From positions 1 to 13,968 of the forward strand of contig DASVES010000278.1 of the NCBI GenBank assembly GCA_036380435.1: DNA of 13,968 nt, in the 5' to 3' direction. Both the position numbers and the translations under genes were made by a program. The notes beneath the pieces were generated by a model. The model ran no database searches. It saw only the letters and a list, made by a program, of their open reading frames with translations, and was not told the origin of the DNA. This DNA comes from DASQDT01 sp036380435. GTDB lineage: Bacteria; Acidobacteriota; Blastocatellia; Pyrinomonadales; Pyrinomonadaceae. Of this stretch, positions 1-7,167 are shown piece after piece (within the stretch, counting starts at the first letter, position 1; each line of letters starts with the position of its first letter).

Positions 1-1318
1 CGCGCCACGCAGCCGCGGATGCCGATGCGGTTCTGGAGGGTGAGGGTGCCGCCGTGGGCCTCGGCGATCTGGCGGCTGAGGACGAGGCCGATCCCCGACC
101 CTTCGGGCTTCGTGGTGAAGAAGGGCACGAAGAGGTTGCTCGTGTTCGACAGACCCGGCCCCTCGTCCTCGATGACGACCGACAGGTGCGTGGCGTTCCT
201 CGCCCACCAGACGCGCACGCCGCCGCCCGTCTGAAGCGACGCATCGACGGCGTTACGCAGGAGGTTGATGAGGAGCTGGTCGAGTTGATCCTCATCAGCC
301 TCGATGACGGCCGCCGGCCCCGGCGTGAGCGCGACGTGGGTGCGCGTCTCCAATTCCACGACGCGCCGCACCCAACTGCCCACGTCCACCGGCTCGAAGC
401 GCGGCTGCGGGAGCTTGGCGAGGCGGGCGTAGGCGCGCGTGAAGCGCGACAGCGCCGCCGAACGCGCGCCGATGACGGTGAGGCCGCGGCGCATGTCCTC
501 GCGCCAGTCGTCGGGCTTCGGCTCGCGCACGAGCAGCGTCTCCAGACTTCCGGCGATTGACTTGATGGGCGCGAGCGAGTTGTTGAGTTCGTGGCCGAGC
601 ACGCGCACGAGCCGCTGCCACGCCTCCAGCTCCTCCTCGCGCAACGGGCGGCTGAGGTCGGAGATGACGAGCAGGTGGTGCTGCTGGCCCATCTCGCGGA
701 AGGCGGTGCGGCGCACGCCCCAGCGTCCGGCCGCGCCGGGGAAGACGCGCGTGACGGTGCTCGCGTCCTCGCCGCGCAGGTAGTCGGCGAGATGGAGTTC
801 GTCGGCGCTGCGTCCGAGCAGACGCTCGGCGGCCACGGCGAGGAGGCGCTCGCCCGTGCGGTTGACGAGCCGCAGGCGGTTCCCGCCATCGAAGGCGAAG
901 ACGGCGACGTTGATCTCCGACATCACGGTGCGCAGCAGGGCCGAGGCTTCGAGTTCGGCGAGGCGTTGCTGGCGCAGGGTCTCGCCGAGGGTGTTGACCT
1001 CGATCATCACTTCGCCGAGGGCGTCTTCGTGGCGTGCGCCGCGGGCGCGGATGGAGTAGTCGCCCTCGCGCAGGGCGGCGAGGAGGTTGGAGAGCGTCTG
1101 GAGGTGTCGGAGCACGCGCTCGCGCAGGGTGAAGGCCAGCCCCCACCAGAGCGAGACGATGAGGACGCTCAAAGTCCACTGGACTTTGGGGGTGTAGGGG
1201 CCGCGCCAGAGCATCGTGAGCGCGACGAAACTGCCGGGCAGCCCCGCCAGGACGGCGAAGAGGAAGACGCGCTGCTCGAAGGGAAGCTCTCTTTTCTTTT
1301 TTTTGCGCGGGGCGACAC

Positions 1319-1322
<4 letters not shown>
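1..1322 (-). CDS. NtrY-like membrane sensor histidine kinase (3' end outside window)
   Basis: This is a two-component sensor kinase that should autophosphorylate and pass phosphate to the regulator encoded just upstream. My translation gives 440 residues with no stop before the window edge. Two membrane segments lie at about residues 18-38 and 48-66, followed by a HAMP-like linker (about 67-118) and a PAS-like domain (about 128-220). The H-box is GHELNNSLAPIKS with phospho-acceptor H244. The N-box holds LINLLRNAVDA (N357), the G1 box is DEGPGL (386-391), the F-box is LFVPFFTTK, and the G2 box is GSGIGLVLS (about 408-416). All catalytic boxes are present, so only a short C-terminal tip should be missing. 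The ATG overlaps the regulator's stop as ATGA (1319-1322), indicating translational coupling, and no Shine-Dalgarno sequence is visible. The loop between the two membrane segments is only about ten residues, so sensing is more likely cytoplasmic or intramembrane than periplasmic. The start is followed by a lysine-rich stretch encoded by an A8 tract. The input signal is unknown. Confidence 0.93.
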
Positions 1323-2704
<1,382 letters not shown>

Positions 2705-2710
2705 AAAAGC

Positions 2711-2838
2711 AGCGATTAGCGATTAGCTGTTAGCTATTAGCTGTCAAGTGTCGGCCAGGACAGGGCGAACCAGAGATTCATTTACTGCGACCATCCCGCC
2801 TCTGGCTAATAGCAAACAGCTAATCGCTAACAGCTTTA
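2711..2838. repeat. Degenerate heptad palindrome before the regulator gene
   Basis: The left arm holds five 7-bp units at 2711-2745 (agcgatt, agcgatt, agctgtt, agctatt, agctgtc). The right arm at 2804-2838 holds their approximate reverse complement (ggctaat, agcaaac, agctaat, cgctaac, agcttta). A spacer of about 58 bp separates them and itself contains the pair ccagag/ctctgg (2770-2775 and 2800-2805). The right arm contains the TAA stop of the ADOP-like tail at 2836-2877, and the left arm stops six bases before the regulator's ATG. The arrangement matches the spacers between the intact ADOP genes but is more degenerate. RNA from the minus strand could fold into a long imperfect hairpin. This covers essentially the whole 2705-2838 interval. 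Confidence 0.85.
2719..2747 (-). promoter_or_regulatory. Possible promoter with consensus -35 box for regulator and kinase
   Basis: A perfect TTGACA lies on the minus strand at 2747-2742, at the inner edge of the heptad array. A weak -10 candidate, TAATCG, follows at 16-bp spacing (2725-2720). The regulator's ATG is about 15-20 bp further on. Because the match falls inside a repeat and the -10 is poor, it may be chance; many phyla including this one do not follow the E. coli consensus closely. Confidence 0.25.
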
Positions 2839-2877
2839 TTCATATCGAAGCGCGACGACCCGGTCAACCCGCGCGGC
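2836..2877 (-). pseudogene. Vestigial C-terminus of an ADOP permease
   Basis: Read on the minus strand, the last 13 codons before a TAA stop give AARVDRVVALRYE. The four intact ADOP genes all end ATKVDPMVALRYE, so 9 of 13 positions match, including the terminal VALRYE and its stop. The codons are in the same frame as the HEAT gene, whose TGA (2932-2934) lies 18 codons upstream. The intervening translation is arginine- and proline-rich and does not resemble the hydrophobic segment that precedes the tail in real ADOPs. The stop falls in a heptad array, exactly as in the intact genes. The match is short, but sequence, stop position and flanking repeat agree. I read it as the remains of a lost ADOP gene, not as an expressed unit. 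Confidence 0.65.
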
Positions 2878-2931
2878 GTGTTGAAGACGCGGGCGACGGC
2901 GGCGGGCCGACGGCGCGACGCGCGGGGTCGG

Positions 2932-4200
2932 TCAGTTTTTGCCAAGCTCGCCGATGACGCTGAGCGCCCACGCCGCCTGAGAACGCACGTCCTTGCTCTT
3001 GTCGCTCAGCACGGCCTTGAGGGCGTCGGCGGCGCGTCGGTCGCCGACGGCGCCGAGCGCCCACGCGGCCTGCGAGCGAACACTCGCGCTCTCGTCCTTG
3101 AGCGCGCCGATAAGCGAGGGGACGCCGCGCCGGTCGCCAATCGCGCCCAGCGCCCACGCCGCCTGAGAGCGCGCGCCCGCGCCCTGCGCCATGCCCGGCC
3201 CACTCACGACCTCGCTGAGAGCCTCGGTCGCGTCCTCGTCGCCGATGGCCCCGAGCGCCCACGCGGCCTGTTCCAGCACGTCGCCGTTCAGACTCCTGAG
3301 GGCGGCGGCCAGAGGCGCGGCGGCGCGCTTGTCGCCGATGGCTCCGAGCGCCCAAGACACCTGCTCGCGCACGTCTTTGCTCGTGTCGCCGAGCGCGGCG
3401 ATGAGTGAATTGACGACGGGGCCGCCCTCGCCGATAGCGCCGAGCGCCCATGCGGCCTGCTCGCGCACTTCGGCGTCGTCGTCCTTAAGCGCCTGAGTGA
3501 GCGACGAGGTGGAGCGCTCGTCGCCGATGGCGCCCGAGGCCCATGCCGACTGCTTGCGAACTTCCGCGTCAGCGTCCTTGAGCGCCGCGTTCAGACCCTC
3601 GACGGCGCGCGCGTCGCCGATGGCGCCGAGCGACCACGCCGAGGTGCTACGCACGCGCGCGTCCGCGTCCGTCTTGAGTGTGCCGATGAGCGGCTCGACG
3701 GCGCGCTTGTCGTCAATGGCCCCGAGCGCCCAGGCGGCGTTCTTGCGCGCCTCGGCTTCGGGGCGGCGGAGCGCGCCGATGAGCGGCTCGACCGACGCCG
3801 CGCCGATCTCGGAGAGCGCGTGCGACGCCTCGACGCCGACGGTGATGTCCGTGCGGTTGTTCCACCACTTCTCACCCTTGCGATACAGACTCGGATCGAC
3901 GACGGTCGCGTCGCCCAGCAACTCGACGAGCGCTGGTATGGCCGCGCGCGCCGCCGCGCCGCGCTGTTTGAGCCGGTAGGCGGCGGCCGCGCGCTTCTGC
4001 GCGTCGGGCGAGCGCAAGCCCTCCAGTTCCTCGCGCACGTCCACGGGCGCGACCTGCTCGGCAGACCTCTCTCTGACGCGCTTCTCGCGCGCGCCCCGCT
4101 CCTGCCGGGCCTGCATCACTCCGCCCGCTCCCAACAGCGCGGCGAACGCGAGCGCCGCGACGAAGACGAATAACTTTCTCAAACGGACATCAACTCTCAT
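2932..4200 (-). CDS. Exported or membrane-anchored HEAT-repeat protein
   Basis: This 422-residue protein is built almost entirely of PBS-lyase-type HEAT repeats, an alpha-solenoid fold generally used for protein binding; no catalytic domain is visible. The N-terminus (residues 1-29: basic start, then a hydrophobic run FVFVAALAFAALLGAGG) looks like a signal peptide or anchor, with no lipobox cysteine. A degenerate repeat sits at about 60-98. From about 122 to 420 there are some ten repeats of about 31 residues around the core AAWALGAIGD, with lengths relaxed near residues 258-275 and 325-345. An unusual KWWNNR stretch (111-116) precedes the first good repeat. The start at 4200 is favoured by the signal-like N-terminus and an AGGAGG four bases upstream; a longer reading from 4578 runs through palindromic non-coding DNA. 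The gene stands where another ADOP would be expected, so it may be an accessory to the cluster or a replacement. The partner is unknown. Confidence 0.9.
   Translation of the reverse strand: MRVDVRLRKLFVFVAALAFAALLGAGGVMQARQERGAREKRVRERSAEQVAPVDVREELEGLRSPDAQKRAAAAYRLKQRGAAARAAIPALVELLGDATVVDPSLYRKGEKWWNNRTDITVGVEASHALSEIGAASVEPLIGALRRPEAEARKNAAWALGAIDDKRAVEPLIGTLKTDADARVRSTSAWSLGAIGDARAVEGLNAALKDADAEVRKQSAWASGAIGDERSTSSLTQALKDDDAEVREQAAWALGAIGEGGPVVNSLIAALGDTSKDVREQVSWALGAIGDKRAAAPLAAALRSLNGDVLEQAAWALGAIGDEDATEALSEVVSGPGMAQGAGARSQAAWALGAIGDRRGVPSLIGALKDESASVRSQAAWALGAVGDRRAADALKAVLSDKSKDVRSQAAWALSVIGELGKN
2950..3790 (-). repeat. About 93-bp coding tandem repeat inside the HEAT gene
   Basis: The HEAT units are similar at the DNA level too. 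Variants of gccgatggcgccgagcgccc recur roughly every 93-102 bases on the plus strand, for example near 2951, 3044, 3137, 3240, 3333, 3430, 3523, 3616 and 3712. These encode the WALGAIGD core. Such similarity permits unit gain and loss by recombination. It reflects the protein repeat and is not a separate element. Confidence 0.75.
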
Positions 4201-4204
4201 GGAA

Positions 4205-4210
4205 CCTCCT
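4205..4210 (-). promoter_or_regulatory. Strong ribosome binding site of the HEAT gene
   Basis: AGGAGG on the minus strand lies four bases before the ATG at 4200. It is the strongest Shine-Dalgarno match near any candidate start here and decides the start against longer in-frame readings. Confidence 0.8.
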
Positions 4211-4366
4211 GCCCTTTTGCCATGCGTCGTAACTCGGGAGACGTGTAGGGGCTGGACTTGTCCCTCGCACGACGCGGATTGATTGCAACCTCGATGTTTA
4301 CGAATTGACGTGGGCCGGAGCAGTTGCGCCTCCGCCCTCAAAGCGTGTCTGGAAATCCACGTCTGG

Positions 4367-4543
4367 GCCGCGGAGCGGCTGCCAGAAGGTAGCCCGCACG
4401 TGCAACGTCTGGGACACGCCGCCACGATGTCCCCGCGCTGAAGGCGCGGCAGAGCGTCCGCGCGCCCCTCCAGGGCGCGGACATGATTTGGACGCCGACC
4501 AGACGTTTTACGTCTGGCTACCTTCTCGTCGCCGCTTCGCGGC
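4367..4543. repeat. Composite block of five small palindromes (REP-like)
   Basis: The 400-bp gap between the HEAT gene and ADOP-4 has no supportable gene and is dominated by short perfect palindromes: gccgc/gcggc (4367-4379), ccgcgc/gcgcgg (4433-4449), gtccgcgc/gcgcggac (4456-4482), ccagacgt/acgtctgg with a 3-base loop (4499-4517), and gccgc/gcggc (4531-4543). The outer parts also mirror each other: gaaggtagcc at 4385-4394 is the reverse complement of ggctaccttc at 4516-4525, and acgtctgg recurs near 4359, 4405 and 4510. The pattern resembles repeated extragenic palindromic elements. A terminator or attenuator after ADOP-4 is also possible, but there is no U-tract. The rest of the gap (about 4211-4366) shows no clear promoter. 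Confidence 0.7.
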
Positions 4544-4567
4544 TGAACACAATTTCCAAACATGCTC

Positions 4568-4606
4568 TCACTGCTCACTGCTTACTGCTCACTGCTTACT
4601 GCTCAC
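4568..4606. repeat. Single-arm heptad array after ADOP-4
   Basis: Five 7-bp units alternate tgctcac and tgcttac at 4572-4606, preceded by tctcac. The last unit contains the ADOP-4 stop codon. Unlike the other spacers, no inverted partner arm is found before the next gene; the palindrome block and HEAT gene follow instead. The same heptamer occurs in the ADOP-3/ADOP-4 spacer. Confidence 0.9.
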
Positions 4607-7050
4607 TCGTATCTCAAGGCCACCATCGGGTCAACCTTCGTCGCGCGTCGCGCCGGGATGAGGCAGGCCGCGAGCGCCACCGACGCCAGAATCAGCGTGA
4701 CGCCGGCGAAGGTCAGCGGGTCGGTGGCGCCGACGCCGTAGAGCAAATTCCCGAGGGCGCGCACCGCGGCGAAGGCCGCCAGCAGGCCCAGCACGATGCC
4801 GACGACGGCGAGCGTCATGCCCTGTCGGACGATGAGGCCGAGCACGTCGCGGGGCCGCGCGCCGAGCGCCACGCGCACGCCGATTTCGTGCGTGCGTTGC
4901 GCCACCGAGTAGGACATCACCCCGTAGATGCCGACGGCCGCGAGCGTCAGGGCCAGCAGCCCGAAAGCGCCCAACAGCGCCCCGGCCACGCGCGCCGGGA
5001 AGAGCGAAATCCCCAGGTGCTCAGTCATCGTCTTCACGTCGAAGACGGGCAGGCTCTCGTCAAGCCCACGCACCTCGCCGCGCACGGCCGCGATCATCGC
5101 GCGCGGGTCGCCCTTCGTCCGCACGACGAGGCTCGCGTTCGACGAGTAGCGTTGCCCCAGAGAGAGGTAGATGAACGGCCGCGGGGCCTCGGAGATGCCG
5201 AAGTACTTGCCGTCTCCGGCCACGCCGACGATCTCGTACCACGGGCCTTCGGCGTCGCTGCTCACGCGATGGCCGATGGCCTCGGCCACGGGGTCGGCGC
5301 CGGGGAAGTAGCGCCGCGCGAAGGCTTCGTTGACGACGACGACGCGCGGCGCGTCCTCGCGGTCGCGCTCGCCGAAGTCGCGCCCGCGCACCAGCGGGAT
5401 GCCCATCGTCTTGAGGTAGTCGGTGGCGACCGACGAGTTCATCGCCGTCGGCACGTTGGCGCCGCGCTCCGCCGGTTGCCCCTCGATGAAGACGGGCATC
5501 GCATTGTAGTTGAGACTCAGCGGAAGGAAGTCGGCGGCCGTGGCCGACTCGACGCCGGGCAGGGCGCGCAGGCGCTCCAGGAGCTGTCGGTAGAACTGCC
5601 GGCCGCGCGCCTCGTCGTAGCCTTGCAGACCCACGTCCACCGACATCGTCAGCGCCCCCTCGGGGTCGAAGCCGGGGCTCATCGTCTGCACGTGCTGGAG
5701 GGTGCGGACGACGAGGCCGGCGGCGACCAGCAGCACGAGCGAGAGCGCGACCTGCGCGACGACGAGCGCGCTCCTGAGGCGTGTGCGCCGCGCGCCGCCC
5801 TGTGCGGCGCCGTCCTTGAGCGCGGGCACCAGCTCCGGGTTCGTCGTCTGGAGCGCCGGGACGATGCCGAAGACGATGCCGGTCAGGACGGAGGCGACGA
5901 GCGAGAAGGCGAAGACGCGCCAGTCGATCTGGAGGTCGATGGTGAGCGGGAAGTTGACGGGCGGCTTGAAGGCCGTCACCACGTCCACGACCCACAGCGC
6001 GAGCAGCCACCCGGCGGCCCCGCCCATGAGCGCCAGCAACACGCTCTCCGTCAGGAGTTGCCGGACGAGCCGGAGGCGGCTCGCCCCGAGCGCCAGACGG
6101 ATGGCGATCTCCTTGCGCCGGTCGGCGGCGCGCGCCAGCAAAAGGTTGGCGAGGTTGGTGCAGGCGATGAGGAGGACGAGGGCGACCACGCCCATCAGCG
6201 CGCCGGTGAAGCCGATGACGGGGCCGCGCAGGATCGGGTGGATGAGGCCGGGCGGCGTCAGGGTCATCGTCATGCCCTCGTTCGTGTCGGGGTACTCTTC
6301 GCCCAACTGCCGCGCGAGGATGTTCAGGGAGGCGACGGCCTGCTCGTAGGTGACGCCGGGCTTGAGGCGGCCGGTGGCGAAGAGGTTATGGTTGTCGCGC
6401 TTCTCCAGCCAGTCGAAGCCGGGCTCGATCACGGGCTGCATCATCATCGGCGCCCAAAGCTCCGGCGTGTAGGCCGTCTCCGACCCCTGGAAGCCCTCGG
6501 GCGCGACGCCGACGACGCTAAACGGATGCCCGTTGAGCTGCACGGTCTTCCCGATCAGGTTTGGGTCGCCGCCGAAGCGCGTCTGCCATGAGGCGTGGCT
6601 GACCACCACGACCGGGTGACGCAGCGGCGCCACGTCTTCCTCGGGCAGAAAGGTTCTCCCACGCGCGGCCGAGACGCCGAGCACGTCGAAGTAGTTACCC
6701 GAGACGAGGTAGCCCCACACGCGCTCGCTCTGCCCTTCGCGGCTCAGACTCATCGGCGCGAAGCGGTGGACGAACAAACCCGTGAAGACCTCATTGCGGT
6801 CGCGGAAGTCGCGGTAATCGGGATAGGAGAAGGCCCCGACCTCCTCGTCCCTCGCCACGGGGTAGACCGACGCCAGCCGCTCCGGCTCCGCCACCGGCAG
6901 CGGCCTCAGCAACACCGTGTTGACCAGCGTGAAGATGGCCGTGTTGGCCCCGATGCCTAACGCCAGCGACAGCACCGCCACGGCCGTAAACCCCGGACTC
7001 GCCTTGAGCCGTCGCCATCCGAAACGCACGTCCTGGAAGAATGTTCCCAT
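4603..7050 (-). CDS. ADOP-type ABC transporter permease (ADOP-4)
   Basis: This 815-residue inner-membrane protein has the full ADOP plan. TM1 is at about 21-46 (SPGFTAVAVLSLALGIGANT), with a MacB-like periplasmic region to about 275. The first FtsX domain has membrane segments near 279-303, 332-355 and 378-402. A fifth segment (about 427-449) leads into a second periplasmic region (about 455-680), and the second FtsX domain has segments near 690-715, 743-766 and 778-800. It ends RATKVDPMVALRYE. FtsX/MacB permeases couple a cytoplasmic ATPase to periplasmic work such as efflux or lipoprotein handling; the substrate here cannot be told. No Walker motifs or ATPase gene occur in the window. The start at 7050 gives the family N-terminus MGTFFQDVRFG and has AAGGAGG five bases upstream. 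A longer reading from 7146 would translate the heptad repeats and is rejected. The synonymous sequence of its C-terminal end is the most divergent of the four. Confidence 0.96.
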   Translation of the reverse strand: MGTFFQDVRFGWRRLKASPGFTAVAVLSLALGIGANTAIFTLVNTVLLRPLPVAEPERLASVYPVARDEEVGAFSYPDYRDFRDRNEVFTGLFVHRFAPMSLSREGQSERVWGYLVSGNYFDVLGVSAARGRTFLPEEDVAPLRHPVVVVSHASWQTRFGGDPNLIGKTVQLNGHPFSVVGVAPEGFQGSETAYTPELWAPMMMQPVIEPGFDWLEKRDNHNLFATGRLKPGVTYEQAVASLNILARQLGEEYPDTNEGMTMTLTPPGLIHPILRGPVIGFTGALMGVVALVLLIACTNLANLLLARAADRRKEIAIRLALGASRLRLVRQLLTESVLLALMGGAAGWLLALWVVDVVTAFKPPVNFPLTIDLQIDWRVFAFSLVASVLTGIVFGIVPALQTTNPELVPALKDGAAQGGARRTRLRSALVVAQVALSLVLLVAAGLVVRTLQHVQTMSPGFDPEGALTMSVDVGLQGYDEARGRQFYRQLLERLRALPGVESATAADFLPLSLNYNAMPVFIEGQPAERGANVPTAMNSSVATDYLKTMGIPLVRGRDFGERDREDAPRVVVVNEAFARRYFPGADPVAEAIGHRVSSDAEGPWYEIVGVAGDGKYFGISEAPRPFIYLSLGQRYSSNASLVVRTKGDPRAMIAAVRGEVRGLDESLPVFDVKTMTEHLGISLFPARVAGALLGAFGLLALTLAAVGIYGVMSYSVAQRTHEIGVRVALGARPRDVLGLIVRQGMTLAVVGIVLGLLAAFAAVRALGNLLYGVGATDPLTFAGVTLILASVALAACLIPARRATKVDPMVALRYE

Positions 7051-7055
7051 CAGAG

Positions 7056-7068
7056 CCTCCTTCGGAGG
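7056..7068 (-). promoter_or_regulatory. Ribosome binding site of ADOP-4 inside a small hairpin
   Basis: On the minus strand, CCTCC-GAA-GGAGG forms a perfect five-pair stem with a three-base loop. The GGAGG half (7060-7056) is the ribosome binding site, five bases before the ATG at 7050. Folding would hide it, so translation could depend on a ribosome arriving from ADOP-3 or on an anti-structure. The stem is short, so the effect may be small. Confidence 0.5.
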
Positions 7069-7070
7069 TA

Positions 7071-7167
7071 GTAAGCAGTGAGCAGTGAGCAGTGAGCAGC
7101 AGGAAATATTAACCGACGCCAGAGCAGTCCTTCTTTCACTGCTCACTGCTTACTGCTCACTGCTCAC
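7071..7167. repeat. Heptad palindrome between ADOP-3 and ADOP-4
   Basis: The left arm at 7071-7098 has four units (gtaagca, then gtgagca three times). The right arm at 7140-7167 has four inverted units (tgctcac, tgcttac, tgctcac, tgctcac). The intervening segment of about 40 bp (7099-7139) is less GC-rich than the genes and includes aaatatt. The last right-arm unit contains the TGA of ADOP-3. On the minus strand the RNA could fold into a long stem. The unit is the one used after ADOP-4. Confidence 0.95.

Noticed and set aside
4201..4578. 126-residue N-terminal extension of the HEAT protein
   Set aside because: It covers palindromic non-coding DNA, would place the signal-like segment internally, and has no ribosome binding site, unlike ATG 4200.
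4211..4602. Sigma-54 promoter upstream of the HEAT gene
   Set aside because: I looked for GG-N10-GC type -24/-12 elements near TGGC motifs and found none with correct spacing and flanking bases.
4483..6591. A 702-codon open frame on the plus strand
   Set aside because: It is antisense to ADOP-4, starts inside the palindrome block, and its translation is dominated by Arg, His, Asp and Glu with no recognisable domain, as expected for the shadow of a GC-rich gene.
7051..7146. N-terminal extension of ADOP-4 to an upstream ATG at 7146
   Set aside because: It would translate the heptad array, whereas the ATG at 7050 has a good ribosome binding site and the family N-terminus.
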